From: Balneolaceae bacterium
Lineage (GTDB): Bacteria > Bacteroidota > Rhodothermia > Balneolales > Balneolaceae
NCBI GenBank assembly: GCA_034521495.1
Contig: JAXHMK010000010.1
Location: 830,375-894,374 of the forward strand
DNA length: 64,000 bases
Reading direction: 5' to 3'
Shown: positions 27,337-37,542 of the stretch, one piece after another
Layout: every line of letters starts with the position of its first letter
How positions within the stretch are numbered: position 1 is the stretch's first letter
Position numbers and translations under genes: made by a program
The notes under the pieces: generated by a model
The model's input: only the letters and a program-made list of their open reading frames with translations
Database searches by the model: none
Told to the model about the DNA's origin: nothing

Positions 27337-28912
27337 GCAGTCTCTACAAACACTGGCCTATGTTACTCCAAAGCAATTTTTCTATCGGATTAAATATTTG
27401 TTGACACCTGTACGATCTCTCAAAATTAAACGCAGTCAGGGCAATACAAAACCAAATTCAATTCGATGCCTACCAATCCCAGCATCTAAAAAACTTATTG
27501 AAAAGACGGATTCCGGTTATCATGTTACTGTTCTGAATTTGTCGAAAAATTACAAAAACCAAATTAATTGGGCTGATGATTCCTATGGTCAACTTTGGAA
27601 TTATCATCTTCAATATGCTGACTTTTTAAAGCAGGATAATTTGTCTGCCGCCGAAAAAGAGTATCTTTTACTTAACCTGTATGAGTGGCTGAAAGTTGGG
27701 AAGTTAAAACCGGAACCCTATCCCGCTTCGTTGCGGATTATGAATCTCCTTCGTTTTTTATCAGAAAACAAAAAGAATATTGATAAGGAAACAGAATTAA
27801 CAGACTATCTATACTCGGAACTCCACTTTCTCGAAAATCGACCCGAGTATCATTTGTTGGGTAATCACCTGATGGAGAATGCATTTGCCCTGTTGATGGG
27901 AGGTATTTTTTTTCAAGAAGAAAAATGGGCTAATCTTGCAAAGCAGATCTTTTCTGAACAGGTGCCGGAACAGATCTTATCAGATGGCGGTCATTTTGAA
28001 CGGAGTCCAATGTACCATCTCATTCTGTTATTTCGGTTTCTCGAGGCCATCTATTATTTACCTCAGGATTCAGAATTGCATTCACGTTTTACCGAAACAG
28101 CTAAGAAAATGCTAGGCTGGATTGATCAAATGAGTTTCCGAAATGGGGATTTGGCTCATTTCAATGATTCAACAGATCATCAAGCCCATTCCAAGAAACA
28201 GATTCTTGAAATGGCCCGGCAGTGTGGAATTAGTGAGTATAGATCGTCATCTCTCAGTGACTCCGGATACCGAAGATTTTCAGATGGGAATGCAGAACTC
28301 TTAATTGATGCCTGTGGAATTAAACCTGAATACCTGCCGGGGCACGCTCATGCTGATTCACTCTCATTCATCCTATACTATGGCGGGCAACCCATTATTA
28401 TAGATCCGGGAGTTTCAACATATGAAGCCAACGAGCGACGCAATTGGGAGCGTTCAACAAAAGCACATAATACGGTTACATTTAAAGGGCAAAATACAGC
28501 TGACGTTTGGGGGAAATTTCGAGTTGCAAAACGTCCGGATGTTAAAATTATGGAGGAGACAGGTTTTGAATTTAATCTGCGTCTGAATCATAAACTTAAA
28601 TCAGGTGAAAATTTTGAACATCAAAGAACGTTTACATGCGCAGATTATGTAATTGATATTTCCGATACAGTAAACCTGGAAACACCAGTTGAGGGCAGGC
28701 TTCATTTTCATCCTGATATAAAAATTCAGGAACTGAGAAAAAATGTAGTTATACTTGATAACGGGACTGAGATAGAATTACAGAACATTTACCACGTCGA
28801 AAAGTTTACATACAAATACTCAAAAACATTCAACATTCGGACTGAAGCCGTTGGAATCAGATACGAGTTTGAACACAATGCATCACTAAGAATTACTTTT
28901 CCCAGTACATGA
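27320..28912 (+). CDS. heparinase II/III-like (alginate-lyase-type) protein
   Basis: 530 residues. An N-terminal (α/α) toroid (EYHLLGNHLMENAFALL, GGHFERSPMYH) is followed by the heparinase II/III β-sandwich with GHAHADSLSFILYYGG, IIDPGVSTYE and KAHNTVTF. The catalytic His/Tyr pattern of the family is largely present. Members in capsule loci are thought to trim or modify the polymer, while others degrade uronate polysaccharides. The start is GTG 27320 with AAGGAG six bases upstream. It overlaps both neighbours (ATGA with the next gene). No signal peptide is visible, which is unusual for a lyase acting on exported polymer. Confidence 0.85.
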   Translation: MFKKIKQSLQTLAYVTPKQFFYRIKYLLTPVRSLKIKRSQGNTKPNSIRCLPIPASKKLIEKTDSGYHVTVLNLSKNYKNQINWADDSYGQLWNYHLQYADFLKQDNLSAAEKEYLLLNLYEWLKVGKLKPEPYPASLRIMNLLRFLSENKKNIDKETELTDYLYSELHFLENRPEYHLLGNHLMENAFALLMGGIFFQEEKWANLAKQIFSEQVPEQILSDGGHFERSPMYHLILLFRFLEAIYYLPQDSELHSRFTETAKKMLGWIDQMSFRNGDLAHFNDSTDHQAHSKKQILEMARQCGISEYRSSSLSDSGYRRFSDGNAELLIDACGIKPEYLPGHAHADSLSFILYYGGQPIIIDPGVSTYEANERRNWERSTKAHNTVTFKGQNTADVWGKFRVAKRPDVKIMEETGFEFNLRLNHKLKSGENFEHQRTFTCADYVIDISDTVNLETPVEGRLHFHPDIKIQELRKNVVILDNGTEIELQNIYHVEKFTYKYSKTFNIRTEAVGIRYEFEHNASLRITFPST

Positions 28913-30098
28913 AACGAATCCTGTACTTAACATTTTATTTTAGGCCTGACTTATGTGCCGGTTCTTTTAGAAATTCTCCCCTTGTGGATGAGCTGGCAAA
29001 GCAAGTTGAAGGCAAGAATATTACCATTGATGTCTTTACCACAAGTCCTAACCGATACGCAACATTCCGAGAAGACTTCAAAGAAAACGAACAGCTCGGA
29101 AATGTTTTCATCGAACGCATTGTGGTTCCATCGCATGAGAGTGGTGTGAAGGATCAAATAGTGAGTTTTAAAACGTATTTTTTTGAAGTTCTTAAGAGAA
29201 CAAGAAACAGGAAATATGACCTGGTTTTTGCATCCTCCAGCCGGTTTTTTACTTCGTACCTTGGTTATTTAATAGCCAAACGAAATAATGCTTTGCTATA
29301 TCTTGATATTCGTGATCTATTTAGTGAGACCATTAAGAACGTTTCAAAGAATCCGTTAATCAAATATTTAGTGACACCCTTTGTGAAGAATCGCGAAAAA
29401 AAAGTCTTTAATTATGCCTCGCATATAAATTTGATTAGCGAAGGTTTTGAAGGAGATTTCATTACGTTTCAGGCAACCAATTTTTCATTTTATACACACG
29501 GAGTTGATCCTGTTTTTATAAAAGCTCAGAACCAGCGGGTGCCTCAAAATGGAAAGATTAAAAAAATAATTTATGCCGGAAATATTGGGGATGGTCAGGG
29601 ACTGCATAAAATAATTCCTGAAGCTGCTAAACTTCTGGACGGAGAATATTTTTTCAGGATTATCGGAGATGGCGGTGCTAAACAAAAGCTTCTTAATAAA
29701 TTACAAGAATTGGACGTAAACAACGTGGATATAGTAGAACCGATGAACCGAGATGAGATTGTTGAAGAATACAAAGATGCCGATATTTTACTTATACACC
29801 TTAATAATCTTCCAATTTTTAAAAAAGTTCTTCCGTCAAAAGTATTTGAACTCGCTGCTGTTGAAAAACCGATTTTAGCTGGTGTAAATGGATATGCCCA
29901 ACAGTTTTTGAATGAAAATATTGAGGGTTCATTTATATTTGACCCGGAAATGTAGATGGGCTGATGAGTCAGATCAAAAATATAGAAAAATTCTTCACAA
30001 GCGGAACATCAATAAATAATAGCAGGTTTATTAATCAGTTCCATCGACAGAGAATCAAAGAACAGATGGCGAACTCTATTTTGAGTTATTTGAGATAA
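28909..30098 (+). CDS. glycosyltransferase family 4 (frameshifted near the end)
   Basis: The frame from ATG 28909 encodes 348 residues of a GT-B enzyme (YLTFYFRPDLCAGSFRN, LLYLDIRDLFSETIKN, KIIYAGNIGDGQGLHKII, VLPSKVFELAAVEKPILAG) and stops after IFDPEM at 29955. One more A in the AAA at 29948-29950 continues the frame as ENVDGLMSQIKNIEKFF and on to TAA at 30096-30098. This gives a normal family length of about 396. It is the last gene of the + strand run and overlaps the heparinase-like gene by ATGA. As written, the last helix of the donor domain is lost. Confidence 0.8.
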
Positions 30099-30128
30099 AA
30101 TCTCTTATTTTGTAACCAAGTCGGAGTG

Positions 30129-30437
30129 TTAATTGCTTAATATTTTTTTCAATCGGTTACTAAGAAATTTTATTAAAGGAGATGATAAATGTTTCATAGT
30201 AAAATTACGAATCGGGATGGAGTTCTTAATAAAGTGATTATCACCATGCATCAATACGCAAAAGTCCCGATCTCCCTTCTGTCGATAAATCTTATGGACA
30301 TTATTTACTATCTGATCATTATATTTGTCTGAGAAAAAATATAATCTCTTTTCTCATAATTATGCTGAAAAAGATTCAGAATTAGCCATAAACTTCAGCT
30401 CTGTCATGAGTAAATATTTTTTTGGCAACACAAACAT
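30129..30437 (-). pseudogene. possible gene remnant with two in-frame stops
   Basis: On the minus strand a 103-codon frame from ATG 30437 to TAA 30129-30131 is interrupted by two stops separated by one codon, after codon 25. The 74 codons after them read like protein (NNVHKIYRQKGDRDFCVLMH), but I cannot assign a family. On the + strand the same DNA has a 47-codon frame from ATG 30189 with a good AAAGGAG seven bases upstream. Only one, or neither, is real. No strong terminator or promoter consensus was found in the rest of this 400-bp spacer. Confidence 0.2.
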
Positions 30438-30499
30438 TCAATAACTACTTATAATTTTATTGACAAGTTTGGATTTAAACTTACGAGCTTAGTACCCAT

Positions 30500-32158
30500 A
30501 TGCAAAAACTGTTCTACAAATCTATACTACTTTTTTTTATTCTAATATTATCTCAGAAAAGTGGGTTTACACAAAGCCTTTCTATTGGTGATCCATTTGA
30601 ATCATACATCCGTCTGTTAGGTACCGATGGAAATATCAATGATCAACCTTCTTTTAATCTCCGTCCAATTTATTTTAAAGATAATCTGTCTGATTCCATA
30701 TCTGATCAATTGCATCCCTGGCAAAAACATCCTTTTTTCCAACAAGAGGATAGTAATTCGGAGCTTAATATTCAGCTGTTAGCTCCACAGTTGATGACTA
30801 CTTTTAATAGTCATCTTCCAGTTGGTCAGAATGACGGGGCTTTGTGGCAGGGAAAGGGTTTAAACACCTTACTTTCAAGTGGATTTTCAGCTTCATATGG
30901 CCTTATCAGCACTTCATTTCAACCACAATTCATATTCAGCCAAAATCTTGATTTTCAATTATCACAATTTCCACCACCAGGTGGCATTACTGAATTTGGA
31001 GATCCACGAAGTTACTCCGCTGTCATAGATCAACCACAACGGTTCGGAAATGGAGCCTTAAGTAGATTTCATCCCGGCCAGTCCTGGATTAGATTAGAAT
31101 ATGATGGTGTTTCGGCTGGTATTTCAACAGAAAATATTTGGAGCGGGCCTGCATTCCAAAATCCGATTATATTCAGCAACAATGCGCCCGGTTTTTTACA
31201 TGCTTTTATTGGTACATATAAACCAGTCAAAACCCTAATTGGTAATTTTGAATGGCGGTTTCTTGGAGGGCGTTTGACAGAATCAAAATATTTTGATGAA
31301 ATTAACTCCAATGATAAAAGATTCATCAATGCTCTGATTCTTAATTATAGTCCCTCTTTTATACCTGGGCTGCATATAGGTGGAACCAGAATGATTCAAA
31401 AGTACTATCCTCCAAATGGTATTGATTTTTCTGACATTACAGAAATATTTCAACCTTTTCTGAAAGACAAACTTAGGAGTCAAGATAACCCAAGTGGCAA
31501 TTTAGGTTCTCACCAAATGATCTCTTTATTTGCAAGGTGGGTGTTTCCCTCCTATGGAATGGAAGTTTATACAGAATGGAGCCGAAATGATCATGCCGGA
31601 GATTTCCAAGATCTACTCCGTCACTTTGAACATGCCAGAGGGTATGTTCTTGGATTGAATAAAAAATTTGAACTTTCTAAATATAGATGGCTTACAACTA
31701 ATATTGAAGTAACCCAACTGGAGGTACCCCGTTTAGAAGAATTCAGACATACCGGTTCTTACTATAACAATGGTGAAGTTCCTCAAGGATTTACAAATCG
31801 TGGACAACTTTTAGGCGCTGGCATCGGCCCTGGGTCAAACAACCAGAGAATTCTGCTTAACTATTATCATCCAAAAGGGCTATGGGGATTCTCACTGAAC
31901 CGAATTGTTCATCATAATGACCGGCTCTACCAACTCTACAAGAGAAATTTACTGGAAAGAAAACCCTCAGAACTTCATAATGTGGAATTTCGAGTTGGAT
32001 TTCATGGACTCCGCTTCATCGAAATTCACAATTTTGAAATCCAAGCCGATCTCTACTGGAGCCATTTTCTGAATTACGACTACCAGTTCAAGAATGACCG
32101 GAATAATCTGAACCTGCAACTAAGTGTTCGGTATTTTTTACCTGGAATGATTCGATAA
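30500..32158 (+). CDS. Wzi-like capsule assembly outer-membrane protein
   Basis: 552 residues with a signal peptide (about 1-24). LSIGDPFESYIRLLG follows, and then a barrel domain with PVGQNDGALWQGKGLN, PGQSWIRLEYDGVSAGIS, NNAPGFLHAFIGT and GAGIGPGSNNQRILL. These blocks match the capsule assembly Wzi family, outer-membrane barrels that bind and organise surface polysaccharide. A paralogue with the same blocks lies at 34397-36284 in the opposite orientation. The two glycosyltransferase genes between them converge on this one. Single transcription unit. Confidence 0.85.
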   Translation: MQKLFYKSILLFFILILSQKSGFTQSLSIGDPFESYIRLLGTDGNINDQPSFNLRPIYFKDNLSDSISDQLHPWQKHPFFQQEDSNSELNIQLLAPQLMTTFNSHLPVGQNDGALWQGKGLNTLLSSGFSASYGLISTSFQPQFIFSQNLDFQLSQFPPPGGITEFGDPRSYSAVIDQPQRFGNGALSRFHPGQSWIRLEYDGVSAGISTENIWSGPAFQNPIIFSNNAPGFLHAFIGTYKPVKTLIGNFEWRFLGGRLTESKYFDEINSNDKRFINALILNYSPSFIPGLHIGGTRMIQKYYPPNGIDFSDITEIFQPFLKDKLRSQDNPSGNLGSHQMISLFARWVFPSYGMEVYTEWSRNDHAGDFQDLLRHFEHARGYVLGLNKKFELSKYRWLTTNIEVTQLEVPRLEEFRHTGSYYNNGEVPQGFTNRGQLLGAGIGPGSNNQRILLNYYHPKGLWGFSLNRIVHHNDRLYQLYKRNLLERKPSELHNVEFRVGFHGLRFIEIHNFEIQADLYWSHFLNYDYQFKNDRNNLNLQLSVRYFLPGMIR

Positions 32159-32173
32159 TTTATCATTTTAGAA

Positions 32174-33398
32174 TTATTGTAAAAGCTGTTGATAAAGCTC
32201 CAAATATTTTTTTGTGATAGTATCCGCACCATAATTTTGTTCAACTTTCTTGATAGCTTCTTCCCTAATTGATTTCTTGTTCTGTTTATTTAATACGTAT
32301 TGAACTCCCTTAATCATATCATCTATCTGGTATGAAATAGCCAAATATCCGTTGATTTTGTGATCAATAATATCAGATGAGCCGGTCTTATCAAAACAAA
32401 CAACGGGAGTTCCGCAGGCCATAGATTCGGCTACTGTTTTTCCAAATGCCTCCATTCTCGACGGGGAGATATAAACGTCAGCGGCAGAGTAAGCCTTTCT
32501 TAGTTCATCACTCTCAAGGAAACCAAGATATCGAATACCTGGTTGATTCTTTTTTAACTCAATTGGATTATGCCTTCCAAAAAAAACAATCTCAACATCA
32601 AATTTTATTTTTTTCAAGATATCAATCAGGATATCATAGCCTTTGTAAGCAGAATTCAAATATTGAGCACCAAATAATAAAACTGGTTTATCTTCAGATA
32701 GACTTAAATGTTGCTTCGCCTCACTCCTGTCAACAGGAAAAAAGCTTTTCAAATCAATATTATTTGAAATTGTTTCAATTCTGAAATCTCTAAGTAATCT
32801 GCTTTTTTTTGCTTGTTTTGAGATCCATTCACTGATACCAACAAACGTAATATGTTCCGGGTAATGCCTTTTTTTTCTTTTCTGAAGATATGTTGATAAA
32901 TCGCTCTCGTGGGTACTGCCAAGATGTGGGCAGCCTCCACATGAATCAATAAATCGTTCACATTCAAGGGAATAGTGACACCCTCCGGTCATCGGCCACA
33001 TATCTCTCAATGTCCAAACAATAGGTTTTTTAATTTGGGCAAGATTTTTGATGTCAATAAATCCATTACAAACCCAATGCAGATGAATGATATCCGCTTG
33101 TCTGTATAGTTCATTTTTAATGAAATTATAACCTGTCAGTCCGGGACTGAACTTAATGTCGGGTTGGTCCTCATAAAATAATTTATAGCTATTATCCACC
33201 TTCGTTCTGATTTTAGAAGCCAGACAACCCAGTACACTCTTTGAGACAGAAACTACATTTTCAAAATCCTTGTGAATAAATGAGTTTGTGAGAATAGTGG
33301 ATTGAACTCCGGATGATAATAGATCTTTATGAAGTATGTATGCACCTTTAGCCGCTCCTTCATTTCAGATTACCGGCAACCAAATGGAGTACCTTCAT
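32174..33398 (-). CDS. glycosyltransferase family 4 (frameshifted near the start)
   Basis: The long frame (341 codons from an internal GTG at 33199) lacks the usual N-terminus. Upstream, ATG 33398 encodes MKVLHLVAGNL and is thrown out of frame by one extra base in the TTT at 33363-33365. With one base removed it reads NLNEGAAKGAYILHKDLLSS and runs into the long frame, giving about 407 residues. The donor domain shows PVLLFGAQYLNSAYKGYDIL and SPSRMEAFGKTVAESMACG (E-x7-E). HWVCNGFID and GGCHYSLECERF.DSCGGCPHL are typical of this GT4 subgroup. It adjoins the following glycosyltransferase stop with no gap. Confidence 0.8.
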
Positions 33399-34309
33399 TT
33401 AAAAAACCCTGGCAATTTTAATCATAAATCGTGGAATCAACAGTCTCCAAAGTTTACCGTTTTCCTTCTTCACTGTCTCTTGTGTATAATTTTTATCAAC
33501 CTTTAAAACGGTTGGATGTTCCAGATCTTTCTTCTCCTTAAAATGACCAACTGAATCCACACGCGTCTGAAATTTGTGTGTAGCCCCCTCTCCGAGGCCA
33601 ATATTTTTTACCATATTTTCTTTGGGGACAATTGTATATCTTTTATTCATCAAAAGTGAAAGAGCCCACTGGTAATCCCAGGTATCTACTTTACCTTCTT
33701 TTAAATCACTGATTGTCTTTCGCCTGTAAATATATTCATGGAATGAAGATGTGTTCTTAAAAAGGGTGACCATATCACCCATCCCGAAATTGTGGTGAAT
33801 GTCAATATCCAAGTCCATAATCCGATCTTTCCATGTAGCCCACCCCCAAATATAAGACCGTGTAGAAAGAAAATAGTCTCCCTCAAATTGGTTTTCATAT
33901 TTACCAAATTCATTTCTACCTGTAATCATCCCGATCCGTCTGTCATTTTTATAAAGCTCCAACAACTCTTCACAATAATCAAAAAAAACTGGTGCAGGCA
34001 AACAATCGTCTTCAAGAATAATTCCTTGATCCTCATCCAGAAAAAACCATTTCAAAGCTTCATAAACAGCCTTTTTTACACCCAGATTTTCGGGCTGAAA
34101 AAGTATTTTTACCTCAATATCTTTTATCAATATTGAGTTAAGATGTATTTCCTTACTTTCTCAACTTTTTTACTGTCTTTCAAATCATTTGGCTTGGGTC
34201 CATCACCAGCTATATAAATTCTCTTCGGGTGTGCTTTGTTAATTTCAGCCAACACTCTTTTTACTGTATTTAGCCGATTATAGGTAAGCAGGAGAACAGA
34301 AGTTTTCAA
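33399..34309 (-). CDS. GT-A glycosyltransferase / nucleotide-diphospho-sugar transferase (frameshifted)
   Basis: ATG 34309 opens KTSVLLLTYNRLNTVKRVLAE and stops at 34127. The rest of the family pattern (DIEVKILFQPENLGVKKAVYE, GIILEDDCLPAPVFFDYCEELL, SYIWGWATWKDRI) reads in another frame from 34130 down. Adding one base at the TT of 34136-34141 gives KYILNSILIKDIEV and a single protein of about 303 residues, the normal size. LEDD is the metal-binding acidic cluster. It belongs to the minus-strand glycosyltransferase run; the sugar is unknown. Confidence 0.75.
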
Positions 34310-34396
34310 AATGTTTAATTTGGACTATTCATTCAAATTTGAACAGACTTGCCACTTTACAAACATTTAGAATACCCATTAAGATATAAGTTCAAG

Positions 34397-36284
34397 TTAC
34401 CGTAAAAAATTATCGAAATTATACCGAAGGGTGAATTGCAGATTTGTATTGTAAACTGTTGGATTTTCAAAATCCAGAGTACCATGTTCGTGATGAAAGA
34501 ACTTGGTTCTGTATAAATCAACCTGAAGTTCCAGCCTGTCTAACAAAAACACCAATGTATTTACACCAAAACGGAATTCCACTTCATTCACGATGCGTGG
34601 ATTTCTTATTCCCCAAGGCCTTTCACCGATTACCATATAATTCTCATAGAGCCGGGTATTATCGTGCACAATCCTGTTGAATGAGATTCCAAACATTCCT
34701 TTTGGCAAGAAATAGGAAAGGTGAACTTTTTGGCTGTTTGAACCGGGGCCAATGCCAGCGCCTAAAAGTTGTCCCTCATGAGTATACCCCTGAATCACTG
34801 AACTGCTTCGATAAAAAGGCTGAGAAGGACGAAATTCAATGGATCGTGGTCTTTCAATCTGGGTTAACTCGAAATTCAGTGTGAGCCAGTGCTGGGTAGC
34901 CAGATTAACTCGTTTAAAAAACCCCATGGTATAAACACGTGAATACTCGGGTTCCAATAGAAGGTCCCGTAAGCTTTTAGGAGGTGTATTTCTTGCCCAT
35001 TCAGCATAAAATTCGAATCCATAATCGGGTATTCTCCATCGGCTGAACAGTGAAAACATCTGAAGCCTGTCTATATCAGATGGCTGACCGGATTCCATAC
35101 GTCGAAAGGCTAAAAAATAGTCCCCAAATGACAGATCTGACTGAGGTTTAACTGCAATCTTCGATAGCCCTACATGTAAACCTTTGATATACTTGGGAGA
35201 ATAGATAAGCGTGAGCCCATTTATCATTCTTGAATCGTTAGACTCATCTTCATCAAAATAGTCGGATTCATCTAATCTGCCCCAAAAAAGTTCCCCTTCA
35301 AACGAGCCTATTCCTGTCTGAAACGGTTTGTGAGTGCCTATAAAAATGCGGAGAAATCCGGGAGCGTTATTACTCATCATAATCGGATTATAAATGGCCG
35401 GACCCAACCTCATATTAGCTGTAGAGAATCCGGCACTAAATTCGTTATACTCAGCACGAATCCATGATTGTCCCGGATCAATCTTACTGATCGGATCTGA
35501 ACCAAATCGCTGGGGATAATCAATTACACTGAATTCATATCCAAAGTCAGAAATCCCTTCCGGTGCAGGCCATCTCGAAAGCGGGAATTCTTTATTTGTG
35601 TTATATATAAAATTCGGACGGACAGAAGCTTTAACAGGACCATACGAGAAGTATGCCCCGGCCGAAATCATTGAGTTCAGTCCCTTCCCCTGCCACAATG
35701 CCCCGTCGTTTTGTCCGATTGGATAGTTGTTGTTATAAGTTGTTTTAAGAATTGGTGTATAATATTCCAGAGTCCATCTTGAGTCTGATGGTTCTTTTTG
35801 TATCTTTTTTACAACTTTAGCTACAGATGTCTTTGGTTCTTCTACAACTAACTCCTGATCGATATATAAGGTATTGTTCTCAATATTGTTCCATTCAATG
35901 AGCTCCGCTTCTGTAATCCCATACATTCGACTAATTCTGTAAACCGTTTCTCCCTGTTTCACCTTGGTGGGTCTGAACCGAATCTTGTGTTGTCACTTCT
36001 TCAATGATTTCAATAAACTCCACATCTTTCCCGAAAAAAGGATGTGTACTCCATGGGTGAGTTTCTTTCAGTTCAAGTTTTTGTAAATAATCCTCGGCAG
36101 ATACAGACCGCAACATGAGTGAAGGCAGTTGAGCACTGTCATTTTCTGTTTCCAGAAGACGAAGGTATTGAAACATCGGGTCACCCACAGTCATCGTCTG
36201 TGAACAAGCAACCTCCACATTCACTACAAATATTGTAACAGATGTAAAAAGGAGAAGAAATAAACGATTAAATACGGACTTCAC
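34397..36284 (-). CDS. Wzi-like capsule assembly protein with LysM domain (frameshifted)
   Basis: ATG 36284 gives a signal peptide, MTVGDPMFQYLRLLE, and HPWSTHPFFGKDVE, then runs out of frame. The next frame supplies a LysM domain (VKQGETVYRISRMYGITEAE, IEWNN..NNTLYIDQELVV) and the Wzi barrel blocks PIGQNDGALWQGKGLN, NNAPGFLRIFIGT and GAGIGPGSNSQKV. Removing one base from GGG at 35969-35971 reads VQTTKVKQGETV and fuses them into about 628 residues. LysM binds peptidoglycan or other GlcNAc polymers, so this copy may tether capsule to the cell wall. It is a paralogue of the gene at 30500-32158, which lacks the LysM insert. Confidence 0.82.
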
Positions 36285-36388
36285 TTCACGATAACTTTGA
36301 TCTAAATAAAATAAATACTTGTAATATGCATTATGGGGCTCAGTATTAGCAAACTAAAATATCTTTAAAATATGATTCATTCAATTAT

Positions 36389-37486
36389 TCAACTATAATT
36401 CAATACTCTTTTATATAGTCCAGATAATTTATCTTTATAGTCATCAGGATTAAAGTTTTGCTTAGCCAAGCGTTTCCCCTCGCCGCCTGTTTGTTCTCTT
36501 AGTTCAGAATCTTCTATAAGTTTCGAAATTTTCTGTATATAGCACTCTTTATCATCTGGTTCGCATAAAAATCCATTGATCCCCTCCTGAACGCTATCTG
36601 GTTGTCCGCCAACATTAGATACCACGCAGGGCAACCGGTTAACCATTGCATCCAATACCGAAAAACTGTGATTTTCGATCTTACTCGGCTGAAAATAGAT
36701 AGAGGCACCGGCATAATATTTTCTGACATCATTCTTAAAACCAGGAAAATGTATTCTATCGTCATCATTAGTTTTTTCCTTGAACTCTTTTAACAAAACT
36801 CCATCACCCAACCAGATAAATTCTACATTTTTGTACTTCTGCGTAATCCTTCGTGCGACATCCAGCCAGACTTCAGGATTCTTATACTCAACCATATGCC
36901 CCAAAGTCAAGACGGTGATACGATCACTCTTTTCTCTAACGGGTAGTACCGATACATGATTTTTTCTGTAACAGTTGTGAAGAACTGCGGTCTGATCATT
37001 CGGGTACCCCCAGTTTTTGATAACTGATTCCGCCGCCGCCCTGGAAACTCCGCATATCCACTGATTTTTATCAGATAACAAACTGAACATTTTAAAAAAC
37101 AACCGGAATGGTTTCTTCAGATCTTTCTGTATGGTATGGAGAAGATAAACCATTGGATATTTACGGGTAAAAAAGTAGAGTGCATGTTGAGTTGTTCCGA
37201 TCGATGCTACAACCATGTCCGGTTTGAACTGTTTCAAAACAGGCCCGTAGTTCAGATGCTCATAAAATACCGTGGTAAACATATTGTCAAAAAAAGCAGA
37301 TCGTTTTATCAATTCTGTAAATGTAAATCCCATTCCGGTGATAAATCGTTTGATCTCTTCATCGCTGCCCGGATCGATAACCACATGGGTTTCGTAACCT
37401 TTAGAATGGTGTGCATTCAGTATTCGCTTGAATGCCTCCCTTGTCCCTCCATTTTTACCAAATTGGGCAATCAGCAGGATTTTCAT
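36389..37486 (-). CDS. glycosyltransferase family 4
   Basis: 365 residues, intact. The N-terminal half has MKILLIAQFGKNGGTREAFK and DMVVASIGTTQHALYF; the donor domain has ITVLTLGHMVEYKNPEVWLDV, IHFPGFKNDVRKYYAGA and PSKIENHSFSVLDAMVNRLP, with the E-x7-D/E acid pair. GT-B fold retaining transferase acting on a lipid-linked repeat unit at the cytoplasmic membrane. It follows the Wzi-LysM gene by about 100 bp on the same strand. Donor and linkage are unknown. Confidence 0.85.
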   Translation of the reverse strand: MKILLIAQFGKNGGTREAFKRILNAHHSKGYETHVVIDPGSDEEIKRFITGMGFTFTELIKRSAFFDNMFTTVFYEHLNYGPVLKQFKPDMVVASIGTTQHALYFFTRKYPMVYLLHTIQKDLKKPFRLFFKMFSLLSDKNQWICGVSRAAAESVIKNWGYPNDQTAVLHNCYRKNHVSVLPVREKSDRITVLTLGHMVEYKNPEVWLDVARRITQKYKNVEFIWLGDGVLLKEFKEKTNDDDRIHFPGFKNDVRKYYAGASIYFQPSKIENHSFSVLDAMVNRLPCVVSNVGGQPDSVQEGINGFLCEPDDKECYIQKISKLIEDSELREQTGGEGKRLAKQNFNPDDYKDKLSGLYKRVLNYS

Positions 37487-37542
37487 TTTAACAATTCATA
37501 TTCACTTAAAATATTACGGTTTAATCACTCCACCTTATCAGT

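Noticed and set aside
30460..30488. TTGACA before the Wzi-like gene as a promoter
   Set aside because: No acceptable -10 hexamer stands 16-18 bases downstream.
29948..36000. Phase variation of capsule genes through homopolymer slippage
   Set aside because: The runs at the breaks are only two to six bases long, too short for classical slipped-strand switching.
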